64,000 bases of DNA from an uncultured Clostridia bacterium (GTDB lineage Bacteria; Bacillota; Clostridia; UMGS1810), in NCBI GenBank assembly GCA_934454585.1, contig CAKSFP010000003.1, forward strand, positions 1 through 64,000, given 5' to 3'. A model generated the notes under the pieces. The model was given only the letters and a program-made list of their open reading frames with translations, was not told where the DNA came from and did not search any database. A program made the position numbers and the translations under genes. Positions 26,329 through 34,979 of this stretch are shown here, piece after piece; positions within the stretch are counted from its first letter, which is position 1; each line of letters begins with the position of its first letter.

Positions 26329-27069
26329 TTAGTCAAAAGCCCACATTTTCAGTACCGCAAGACTCTCCCTGAGGTAACATGGCACTATGTTGTACCACTC
26401 TATGCCGCCGTGAAGATGGGTCGCGGCATTAAACCCCTCTTTGCGTGCAATTGATGTGCCGCGGTATATGTGAAATGCATTTGTCACCACGGCGACTCTA
26501 TAGTTGTTGCCGAGTTTTTCATCGAGAAGCGGTTTGGTATACTCCATGTTTTCGCTTGTTGATGTCGCCCTCTCCTCGGTGATTATCTTGTCATCGGGCA
26601 CTCCGTTTGCCAGGAGATATTTACGCATGGCGCTGCCCTCGGTGACTGTCTCCTGGGGGCCTTGACCGCCGGTTACGGCGATGAGCGCCGCGGGGTTTTT
26701 GCTGTGGTAATCCAGTGCGGCGTCAAGCCGCTTTTGCAGAATATATGTAACCCTGTCACCCCGCACTCCGGCGCCGAGCACTATCACGGCATCCTCGGTA
26801 TAGTCCGCAGTATCCGCATTACCGTAGGCAAAGATGAACCCGACAAGCACAAGCTCGGCAGCAACCGTGACGAATATTATGTATTTTATCGCCCTCGGTG
26901 CGCCGCGCCTTGTGAGGCGGCGAATCCCGTCACTCCAAATACCGAGTGCGGAAAAGAACAAGCCGAGTGCCACGGTAAGCAAACAGCCGATGTTGAAATT
27001 TGCAAATATTGCAACGGCAATGCCGTTTATGAGCAATGCCGCACCGATTATGATGAGGATTATGTTCAT
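26329..27069 (-). CDS. DUF218 (YdcF/SanA-like) membrane protein
   Basis: 246 aa. Three hydrophobic segments cover about residues 1-85, followed by a DUF218 domain: DAVIVLGAGVRGDRVTYILQKRLDAAL, VTGGQGPQETVTEGSAMRKYLL, ATSTSENMEY and VVTNAFHIYR. Such proteins are linked to envelope barrier function and vancomycin sensitivity in other bacteria; the chemistry is unsettled. RBS AAAGGAG. It stands alone between the signalling operon and a transporter gene. Confidence 0.9.
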   Translation of the reverse strand: MNIILIIIGAALLINGIAVAIFANFNIGCLLTVALGLFFSALGIWSDGIRRLTRRGAPRAIKYIIFVTVAAELVLVGFIFAYGNADTADYTEDAVIVLGAGVRGDRVTYILQKRLDAALDYHSKNPAALIAVTGGQGPQETVTEGSAMRKYLLANGVPDDKIITEERATSTSENMEYTKPLLDEKLGNNYRVAVVTNAFHIYRGTSIARKEGFNAATHLHGGIEWYNIVPCYLRESLAVLKMWAFD

Positions 27070-27189
27070 TTTGTCATCTCCTTTTCTTGCATCCTTCCGC
27101 CGCTTTTTAATCAGTACAATCTGACTGACGGGCGAAAGAATCCATTGCCGGAATAATATGTATAAAAATCCGACTGAGGTATTACGAAT

Positions 27190-28068
27190 CTATCGATTTT
27201 TATTATAGAAAAACATTGCCACTCCGGCTCCGCATATCAGGCAATAGCCGATAACACTGAAAACATCGGGCACCTGGTCAAATATGAAGAACCCGAAAAT
27301 CGCCGCAAAAAGCACCTGGGTGTAGTCATAGACAGATATCTCTCTTGCCGGAGCATATATATATGCCCTGGTTATGCCGAACTGCCCTATGCAGGCACTG
27401 AGCCCGGCAATGATGAGGCAGACTGTACTTTTGACGCTCATAGGCGCCGGGTGGATGACCATAAACGGCAGACACGCCAGGCAAGAGAACAGCGAAAAGA
27501 AGAATATTATCCGCGAGCCGTTCTCACCCCTCTTGCCGAGGTAGCGGACAAAAGTATAGGCAATGCCGGCACCGAGTCCGCCGAGCGCACCGATGAGCGC
27601 CGAGGCCGACGCATAACCGGTACCGGTCGGCTTGATGATGAACACACTGCCGACAAAGGCTGTGAGCACGCCGAGTACCTGGACAAAGGTTGGTTTTTCT
27701 TTGAGGAGAAAAATCGAAAAAATAATTGCAAAAAACGGTGAAAGCTTGTTGAGCATATTGGCGTCTGCGAGCACAAGGCGATCTATGGCATAGAAATTGC
27801 ACACAAGACCCATTGTACCGAAAGCGGAGCGCCCCACGAGCGCCGGGATGTTTTTACGGTCGGGAATGAAACCGATGTGCTCTCTGAGCATTATGACAGC
27901 GACGACGACGAGCGCCGCAAAGTTACGGAAAAAAGCCTTTTGAAACGACGGCAAATCGCCCGACAGATGAACAAACACGCTCATCATGGAGAAACCGAAT
28001 GCCGCCGCTATTATATAAAATATACCTTTTGTTTTGTTTGTTTCTTTTGTAATTTTAGCGTTATTCAT
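27190..28068 (-). CDS. EamA/DMT-family transporter
   Basis: About 292 aa with ten predicted membrane segments in two EamA halves, as in drug/metabolite transporters. The frame opens upstream at 28110, but ATG 28068 follows GGAT and leads into the first membrane helix (TKGIFYIIAAAFGFSMMSVFVHL). The substrate is unknown; family members export amino acids, nucleosides or other small metabolites. The 120-base gap to the DUF218 gene shows no clear signal. Confidence 0.9.
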   Translation of the reverse strand: MNNAKITKETNKTKGIFYIIAAAFGFSMMSVFVHLSGDLPSFQKAFFRNFAALVVVAVIMLREHIGFIPDRKNIPALVGRSAFGTMGLVCNFYAIDRLVLADANMLNKLSPFFAIIFSIFLLKEKPTFVQVLGVLTAFVGSVFIIKPTGTGYASASALIGALGGLGAGIAYTFVRYLGKRGENGSRIIFFFSLFSCLACLPFMVIHPAPMSVKSTVCLIIAGLSACIGQFGITRAYIYAPAREISVYDYTQVLFAAIFGFFIFDQVPDVFSVIGYCLICGAGVAMFFYNKNR

Positions 28069-28129
28069 AATAAATCCTATCCTTCGTATCTTTGATTCCA
28101 ATTGTATCACATCGGTGCAAAAAAATCAA

Positions 28130-28276
28130 TCACCTCTCGCTGACTTGTTTCACATTCTGCCATGAGTATATATAGTCGTCAATGTCACCTTTATCCGCAG
28201 TCTCACGCGGACGCACGGTTATATACCGGAGCGGTGCCTTCATTTTGTTTTTTCTTTTGATAAATTTTCTTTTCAT
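28130..28276 (-). CDS. Possible 48-aa basic peptide, unknown
   Basis: An ATG with a good ribosome binding site (AAGGGAG, nine bases away) opens a 48-codon frame beginning MKRKFIKRKNKMKAPLRY and continuing with VRPRETADKGDIDDYIYSWQ. The N-terminus is strongly basic and the rest mixed, with no membrane segment. It lies between the EamA gene and the divergent aldo/keto reductase. I do not recognise it; the case rests on the ribosome binding site and uninterrupted frame. Confidence 0.4.
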   Translation of the reverse strand: MKRKFIKRKNKMKAPLRYITVRPRETADKGDIDDYIYSWQNVKQVSER

Positions 28277-28354
28277 TGATGATGTCTCCCTTAAAATTTT
28301 TTGGTGCATAATTTATATTATATGCGCAGTTTGAAATGATATTACCGAATCTGA

Positions 28355-28383
28355 TTTACAAAGGCAAAAAATTGTGATAGAAT
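28355..28383 (+). promoter_or_regulatory. Promoter of the aldo/keto reductase gene
   Basis: TTTACA (28355-28360) and TAGAAT (28378-28383) are 17 bases apart and lie about 110 bases before the start codon. Confidence 0.45.
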
Positions 28384-28490
28384 GAAAAAAATGAATCGTC
28401 TGCCGGCATGAGTTGAGATTGAAAAATTTCATGAATTGTGCCGAGCAGCACATGAATTGCACCCAAAGGTGCATTGAGGGGAGAAAAAAC

Positions 28491-29393
28491 ATGAAATACA
28501 TTGACCTGTGCGGCATGAAGATGTCGCAAATCGTCCTGGGGACGGACGGCTACGGCGAGAGAATAAGCGAGGCAACCGCGCGCGAGCTAATGACAGAGTA
28601 CATCAAATGCGGCGGCAATGTGATAGACACCGCACGCCTGTACTGCGGCGGCAAAAGTGAGGAGATCATCGGCAGATATCTTGCCGACACGGGACTCAGA
28701 GAAAAGGTGTACATCTCCACAAAATGCTCTCATCCGCCGCTCGGACACATGGAGATAAGCAGGCTCGACAGGGACAGCATAGAATACGATGTGGAAAAGA
28801 GTCTCGACGCACTCGGCATTGACACGATAGACATACTGTGGCTGCACAGAGACGACATTTCAAAACCAGTAGAGCCGATTATAGATGCGCTGAACGATAT
28901 TGCTGATTCGGGCAGAGTCAAAAGAGTGAAAAATTTCGGCGCGTCCAACTGGAGTTTTGAGCGCATAGCGGAAGCGAACAAATATGCAAAATCCGTCGGA
29001 AAGCGTGGTTTTATGGCAAGTCAGGCGCTGTACAATATGGCTACCTGTTCAAAGGTGTGGGACGATACACTTGCGGTAATCGAGGGCGGGGAAAAAAAGA
29101 AATATGACGAGAGTCACTTCCCCGTGTTTGCATTCTGCTCACAGGCAAAGGGGTTTTTCGAAAAATATCATGACGGAAAGCTGTCCGAAAAGGCAAAAGA
29201 GAGATATCTCAACGCAGAGAGCCTGAAGACATACGAGAAGATTTTCGCAAGAGCGCAAAACGAGAAAAAAAGCATTTCGTGTACGGCGCTTGAGATGTTA
29301 TCGGAGCAGAGTGATTTTGATGTTTTCCCGATTATCGGTCCGACGGGGGTGGGGCAGCTTCGGCAGACGATTCTGTCCGAAGATGATCGATGA
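28491..29393 (+). CDS. Aldo/keto reductase
   Basis: A 300-aa NAD(P)H-dependent reductase. The AKR tetrad can be traced: Asp and Tyr in NVIDTARLYCGGKSEE, Lys in STKCSH and His in DILWLHRDD. The usual TIM-barrel elements FGASNWSFERI and the cofactor-binding C-terminal PIIGPTG are present. The frame opens at 28413, but ATG 28491 has GAGGGGAG ahead of it and begins at the conserved N-terminus. Substrate unknown; sugar aldehydes are plausible near the glycan genes. Single-gene unit with its own promoter and terminator. Confidence 0.9.
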   Translation: MKYIDLCGMKMSQIVLGTDGYGERISEATARELMTEYIKCGGNVIDTARLYCGGKSEEIIGRYLADTGLREKVYISTKCSHPPLGHMEISRLDRDSIEYDVEKSLDALGIDTIDILWLHRDDISKPVEPIIDALNDIADSGRVKRVKNFGASNWSFERIAEANKYAKSVGKRGFMASQALYNMATCSKVWDDTLAVIEGGEKKKYDESHFPVFAFCSQAKGFFEKYHDGKLSEKAKERYLNAESLKTYEKIFARAQNEKKSISCTALEMLSEQSDFDVFPIIGPTGVGQLRQTILSEDDR

Positions 29394-29428
29394 ATTGCCT
29401 ATCAGCATGAATTGCGCTGCGCGCAAAC

Positions 29429-29473
29429 AAAAAAAACACGCATATCGTTTTTTGCGATACGCGTGTTTTTTTT
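29429..29473. terminator. Bidirectional terminator between convergent genes
   Basis: A hairpin of about 18 pairs (CACGCATATCG against CGATACGCGTG, one mismatch) has an A-run on the left and a T-run on the right, so it can stop transcripts from both the reductase and the GH99-like gene. Confidence 0.8.
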
Positions 29474-29482
29474 ACAATCATA

Positions 29483-32400
29483 TTACCAAAGCATAGCCGA
29501 CATCTGGTCAAATCGCTTTTCGGGGATCACATCCGTATGCTCCTTCGGTGCCTTTGTAAACACCTCGCGGATCATATCCAGATACTCAAATCCGGCGTGA
29601 TTTGACGGTGCGAGAGTGTGTCCTTCGCAATATTCATTCCAGTTGTCGAGCGATATTGTGTTGCCAAGCAGCGGATCGTCCGCATTTGCCGGCATATACA
29701 CATCCCTTGCCCATTCAAGATCTGCTCTGAAATCCTTCACGGGCAATGTCTGCTTGCGCAGATATCTGCCCCACGCCTCGGCGCCGAATCCCTGTGACGC
29801 CGTAAAGATGAATTTGTTATTCTCGTTGTCATAGGCATTCTGCAGAGCGGTGTAGCCGTCCTCGCTGCCGCCGAAGGTGTAAGCATAGCTATAATCCCAG
29901 CCGGAAACCAAGGTCGCATTCTCCCGCGTGATGGCGAATATCGCACCGTCGAAACCATCTGCACGGCACGCCTCGCGGATTTTATCGAACACTGCCGCCG
30001 TGCCGTCATTGCCGAATTTGTTTGAAAATTCGGTCACATTGAATATGAATATGACAGGCTTGTTGTCTACCACAAAATATGACGGATCTTTGAAATAGTG
30101 TTCAATCCAGTACGGAACATAGTATTTAAGAAAATTCTCCTCGCCCTCGTTAACTCCGGCATATGTCAGATTGATGCAGTATTTTATGTCGTCATGAAAC
30201 TTGCTGTTCATGAATCCCTGATCGAGACGATAGCCGTTTCGCGGATTCTTCGGCGCAGACATGGCGTCGTTCGGCATATACCAGCACGGAGCAAACACAT
30301 TTACACCGTGCTCCACCATCCACTTGGTCTCCCAGTCGCACGCCTCGGGATTGCCCTCCTCATGATAGCCGAGAAACGGTGTGCGCGCCGCAAACGGGTG
30401 AAGCGCATCATAGCCGAAATGTGTGCCCTCGCGCCACATATCGCAGGTCTGCATGACTATGTTGTAGTCGCCGTATCCCTCGGGAATCTCAAGATCGGGC
30501 ACTTCGTTGTCGTCATTGTAAAATCCGTCGAACACCGCAATGTCGTCTACCCATATGTCGCCGCTGCCGGCGGTTATTTTCACTGTGTCCGCCGCAGATA
30601 TGGTTATCGGCACGGAAATCTTTTTGAAACTGTTCACAAAGAAATCGCAATTCTTTGACGACAGATCAATCTCAAATTTATATTCATACCACACATTTGT
30701 CTTGTATTTGTCCCAGAGAAGTCCCGTTTTTCCGCCGCCGGCATCATACCATATGCCGCCGTTCTTTGTAAACAGTGCAATCTCGCCGCCGTCGCACCCT
30801 ATGGCAACCCTCGCCCCGTCCTTAATCTCCGGGAAAAGGATTTGAGTCTCATAGGTTATCTTGCCGTTTCGCTTGTCAAATTTCTTCGAAATCGCCGTAC
30901 CGGAGGGAATACCCCTGTGGAACGGATCGCAGTTCTCCGCATTGTCTGTCACGACATATGTCGGTTTTTTGCCGTCGACCGTCCAGTTGTACAGCTCGAT
31001 TCCGTCCGCACTCTCGCAGCGAAAATCTTCGAGAAGTACATAGCCTGCCTTAACGGCAAACGGATATGCCCTGAAATACGATTCGCTCTCTTTGTCCGTT
31101 ATCAGCTTGAGGATGTTAAACTCACTCACACTGCCGTCAAACACTGCGCCATCGGCAATCACAACGCTGTCTGCTACGACGGAATATGTCCGCTTGTCGG
31201 TATCGACAGCTATGCGCAAAAATGTCGGTGCGCCGTGTTTCATCACATCGGCATATCTCTTGCCGCCGACTATTATGTCGTACCCGTCAAACTCTACCGA
31301 TACGGGGTACTTTTCGCTCTTGCCGTCACTCATGCCGACGACAAGTTTGTATTTGGACGCCGCATACTGCTGATAATTATATTCTATCACAAACGGCGCA
31401 CAGAATCCGGTAAGTCTGCGCTCTGCCGTCACACTCCCGTTCGCGCTTGTGTCGCGCAAAAGTATGCCCTGACTTGCCACACCTCCGACATTATCCGCAT
31501 CCCATCCGGACGAGAGCCAATAAGCCGGCGCACGGTTTGCATCGCCCACCAGGTCGCCGAAACGGAAATCCCTCTTTGCGCCGTCCGTGAACTCCACATA
31601 ATCAAGCTCCGAGGGGTCCGCTCCGTATGCACCGCGAATCATGAATCTGTCGCCTTTGTTCACATACCAATAATCCTTTGAATTTCTGTTATATCTGCCT
31701 ACTTCGTCATTCTGTGCAAGCCACCAGTCAATCAGCTTACCGTTCTGATACAGATAAAATCTGCTGTCAATCTTGCCATCCTCCTCAAGATAGCCGACAT
31801 CTATCCGCTTGTAACCGCTCTCGCCGTTGTAGACAAACTCGGCTGTTCCGCAGCCTGTCGCTGCCACTCGCACGCCGTATTCGTTGTGAAAATTGAGGTC
31901 CTTGTACACCTCATAATTGGCGAGCTGCATATCCTCCGCCTCATATATCTCTCCGCTCGGATTGCGGCGAAATGTGTTTATCCATTCGTTGTTCTTCGGG
32001 GCGTCGTTGTTCGGGTTATAGCCGGCTGCGGTCTTTTTTGCGCCGTCTTGCATGGTGTTGAGCCGCTGAATATGGAAGTTGTCTACATCGTAACTCGAAT
32101 CCTCGCCCGCCGATATTGATATGCGGAAACTCGAAAAACCTTCCACAGGCTGACGAAGAAGCGCATAGCCCCCATCAGGACTTACTGTGGCGCCGTCTAT
32201 ATCAACAGAGTATGTCTGCTTTGCAAGATCCGTTATAATCTGCACATGATACCATCTGCCTGCCTCAAGACCGGACATAACAACCGGACGCTCCCCCTCA
32301 GACAGATTAAGTTGCATTTTGTCGCCGGAGAAATATATCGGCACGGCAAATAAACCGTTGGCATCATTCAGATACAAAAGCTTGGTCGCACTGTTGGTGT

Positions 32401-34969
32401 TGCCAAGGCGGAAATCCAACTCCAGGCTGACATCGCCCTTAGTCTTTGGAAAGGCAAAATTTGTGGTGCAGCTGCCGGTGCCCTTGGTGCGTGTTGCGCG
32501 CACAAAGGTGTTGCCGTCCTCGCGTACATATGACACATCTCCGGATGTGCCCTGGGAGATAAGCCCCGGTACAGTGCTCTCCAGGTCATTGTCGAATATG
32601 ACCGCCGGGCCGTCGTCTTCTGTCTCCTCAACAACTTCTTTTACCGGCTTCTCCGCATCGGTATAAAAGCTCGTGCGCATACTGTCTATGGCAAAGTCCG
32701 CCGTATTTCCCGCGGCAACATCTATCTCATAAGAGCAGATCGTACCGGTGGACTGTTTCATCTGCACCCCCTCGACAAACACCGCGCCGTCCACAAGCAC
32801 ATCGTAGGTGTGCGTATCAAAATCATACAGCAAAGCAAAGTTGTACCACTGATTCATGTTTACCTCGAGCGACTTTCCGCCGAGGGCTATTGAACCGTCC
32901 GAGAATGTCACCATGTCCATTATCGTGTTAGCGTCACGCGCCGTGGGGAACATCCGAAGTGAAAACTTGGTGTCGGGCGAATAGAAACACATCTGTATGT
33001 CGAACCTGAGGTTGCCGCCAAGCGATGTGCCGAACCACTTGGTGCCTACAGCGCCGCGCGCGGTGTCTTTTTTATAGCGGAGCACCTTGCCGCCGCAGAG
33101 GCTGTCATCTTCGACACGGAGGTAGTCTCTCTGATTGTCAAAGAGTATTCCGTCGCCGATGTCACCGTCGGCAAAATTATCAAAGCTTACGAAATCCACA
33201 ATGTCTTTCTCGTCCTTTGCCTTGAGGTTGTACTTCATGTCAGGCTCGGCAACATATGATTTAACCGCACCGCTGCCGATGTCTCCTATCACCGCCGCAT
33301 CAACATCCGCACGGGTTGCGCAGATAACGCCGTCCGCCGAAACAGGGTTTTCGGTCACAAAGATGACCTCGGCATATCTGTTCACTTTGCGCAGCTTGTC
33401 AATCGCAAGCTGTGCGCTCGTGTCGTTTATGTCCGCAAAATCGAGCACCGCAAGATCTATCGTCCGGTCCTCGGTGAGGTTGTAGAAATTGCTTACAAAG
33501 GCATTCATGCCGCCGAGAGCGGGCAGTCCTTTGTTGATGTAATTAACCTTGGCGCCGCTCTTGGCCGCTATGGCACGGGCAAATGCGCCGTAAGTCTCTA
33601 TGTCTGCCGAGTCGCCGCCGAACACATACATATTTATCCCCTTGCCGCTGCCAAGGGCCGCGCTCACATTCGGCAGTGCGCCGATGTTTACCGCATCGCC
33701 GCCTTTTGATGCGTTCGGCGTCGGATTCTTCGCCACATCGGCTATCGGGTCGCAGACAAGAATATTCGGCTTGCACACGCCCTCTCTCGAATCGAAGTTA
33801 AGCGCAGTCACAGATCCGGCATTTGCGCCGACAGAGTCGCCGCGCAGCGAGAGCGATATCTCCTTGCCGCCGTTTCGCGCCACATACTCGGTTATGTCTA
33901 TCCTGACCCAGCTGTTTGCCGCGTCGTTTGAGAAGATCTTTCTGCCGGCGGTATCCTCAATCACCGGTCTTGCCTCGCCGCTGCCCAGAGCCTCATCCCA
34001 GGCGTTATCCACGGCATACACCCCAAAAGGCTCTTTGTCGGTCGCATACTTTGCCGAATCGAGATACAGATTGAGATAAGCCCTCTTGCCGTCCGGCACG
34101 CTCGGTGCGTCGAACTTAAAGAATGCCTGAGTCTCCGCCGAGGCATTGTCTCTTGTGACGGTCACGGTGTTGTCGTAGCCTTTCATGGCGGTTTTGCCGT
34201 TGGTCGTCACATATGTGTCCGCCTTGGCGAGCGTGATTGTCTCGCCGTTCGCGGCGGTTATCATCTCTTTGACAATCTCGGGAGCGTTGTCCGTCGGCTC
34301 ACTTGTCGGCTCCGACGGTTTCACATCCGTTGTGCCTTTGGAAGTGCTCGGTTTTGAGGTTATTCTGAAATTATCGAACATTATGTCATTGTTGGCTTTG
34401 TCAACAACTATTGACATATTTGAAAACGCACCGGGGGTTCTCATGGACACGCCCGAGCCGCATTTGTTATAATCGACATAAACATCGTACTTACCCGAGG
34501 GCACATCGAAATCCACCTCAACATCATGCCACTCACCGGCGGTTATCTTACTGTGCGCCGGAGTGGATGTGCCTATGTGCGAACCGATTGCACCGTTGGA
34601 CAGATACAGGTTTATAGCCTTGTCAAAATATATGGATGTCCAGTCGTTCGACTCGGCGTACTTCACACTGAACGATATGGTGCCCGCCGCAGACAGAGTA
34701 GAAAATTTCTGCGAAAGGCTCACCTTGGAGTTCGCCGTGTCGCCGTTTGCAAAGCGCAGAGAACGCACATAATCGGCATCGGAGACTATCTCCGCAACGG
34801 CATCTCCGCTGCGTGCTATACCGCCGATTGACTTTGCATCGGAGATTTTATCAAAATTCTCCTCCCACACAACCTTTTCGGCGGATGCCGCAGCAAACAC
34901 GCCGAAATCGGCAACTGACAAAATCATGAGTGCGGAAAGCATCAGAGCGATTAATCTTTTTGTTTTCAT
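29483..34969 (-). CDS. Giant secreted multidomain protein with GH99/WbsX-like domain
   Basis: 1828 aa with a signal peptide (1-26). Domains by eye: LamG-like sandwich (about 30-210); Thr/Pro linker; DNRLRE/CBM96-like region (about 240-400); SGNH-hydrolase-like region with GGDSADIE (about 440-600) that looks degenerate; LamG-like (about 620-760 and 780-935); CBM35-like starting YEAEDMQLANYEV (about 1005-1130); LamG-like (about 1190-1300 and 1350-1450); C-terminal GH99/WbsX-like catalytic region (about 1480-1800) with GYHEEGNPEACDWETKWMVE and NWNEYCEGHTLAPS. It has no SLH or sortase signal. It is the third gene of an operon with two SLH proteins (gaps of 10 and 12 bases). It probably binds and cleaves a mannan- or glucan-type glycan; the substrate is a guess. 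Confidence 0.82.
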   Translation of the reverse strand: MKTKRLIALMLSALMILSVADFGVFAAASAEKVVWEENFDKISDAKSIGGIARSGDAVAEIVSDADYVRSLRFANGDTANSKVSLSQKFSTLSAAGTISFSVKYAESNDWTSIYFDKAINLYLSNGAIGSHIGTSTPAHSKITAGEWHDVEVDFDVPSGKYDVYVDYNKCGSGVSMRTPGAFSNMSIVVDKANNDIMFDNFRITSKPSTSKGTTDVKPSEPTSEPTDNAPEIVKEMITAANGETITLAKADTYVTTNGKTAMKGYDNTVTVTRDNASAETQAFFKFDAPSVPDGKRAYLNLYLDSAKYATDKEPFGVYAVDNAWDEALGSGEARPVIEDTAGRKIFSNDAANSWVRIDITEYVARNGGKEISLSLRGDSVGANAGSVTALNFDSREGVCKPNILVCDPIADVAKNPTPNASKGGDAVNIGALPNVSAALGSGKGINMYVFGGDSADIETYGAFARAIAAKSGAKVNYINKGLPALGGMNAFVSNFYNLTEDRTIDLAVLDFADINDTSAQLAIDKLRKVNRYAEVIFVTENPVSADGVICATRADVDAAVIGDIGSGAVKSYVAEPDMKYNLKAKDEKDIVDFVSFDNFADGDIGDGILFDNQRDYLRVEDDSLCGGKVLRYKKDTARGAVGTKWFGTSLGGNLRFDIQMCFYSPDTKFSLRMFPTARDANTIMDMVTFSDGSIALGGKSLEVNMNQWYNFALLYDFDTHTYDVLVDGAVFVEGVQMKQSTGTICSYEIDVAAGNTADFAIDSMRTSFYTDAEKPVKEVVEETEDDGPAVIFDNDLESTVPGLISQGTSGDVSYVREDGNTFVRATRTKGTGSCTTNFAFPKTKGDVSLELDFRLGNTNSATKLLYLNDANGLFAVPIYFSGDKMQLNLSEGERPVVMSGLEAGRWYHVQIITDLAKQTYSVDIDGATVSPDGGYALLRQPVEGFSSFRISISAGEDSSYDVDNFHIQRLNTMQDGAKKTAAGYNPNNDAPKNNEWINTFRRNPSGEIYEAEDMQLANYEVYKDLNFHNEYGVRVAATGCGTAEFVYNGESGYKRIDVGYLEEDGKIDSRFYLYQNGKLIDWWLAQNDEVGRYNRNSKDYWYVNKGDRFMIRGAYGADPSELDYVEFTDGAKRDFRFGDLVGDANRAPAYWLSSGWDADNVGGVASQGILLRDTSANGSVTAERRLTGFCAPFVIEYNYQQYAASKYKLVVGMSDGKSEKYPVSVEFDGYDIIVGGKRYADVMKHGAPTFLRIAVDTDKRTYSVVADSVVIADGAVFDGSVSEFNILKLITDKESESYFRAYPFAVKAGYVLLEDFRCESADGIELYNWTVDGKKPTYVVTDNAENCDPFHRGIPSGTAISKKFDKRNGKITYETQILFPEIKDGARVAIGCDGGEIALFTKNGGIWYDAGGGKTGLLWDKYKTNVWYEYKFEIDLSSKNCDFFVNSFKKISVPITISAADTVKITAGSGDIWVDDIAVFDGFYNDDNEVPDLEIPEGYGDYNIVMQTCDMWREGTHFGYDALHPFAARTPFLGYHEEGNPEACDWETKWMVEHGVNVFAPCWYMPNDAMSAPKNPRNGYRLDQGFMNSKFHDDIKYCINLTYAGVNEGEENFLKYYVPYWIEHYFKDPSYFVVDNKPVIFIFNVTEFSNKFGNDGTAAVFDKIREACRADGFDGAIFAITRENATLVSGWDYSYAYTFGGSEDGYTALQNAYDNENNKFIFTASQGFGAEAWGRYLRKQTLPVKDFRADLEWARDVYMPANADDPLLGNTISLDNWNEYCEGHTLAPSNHAGFEYLDMIREVFTKAPKEHTDVIPEKRFDQMSAMLW

Positions 34970-34979
34970 GTTTACCTCC

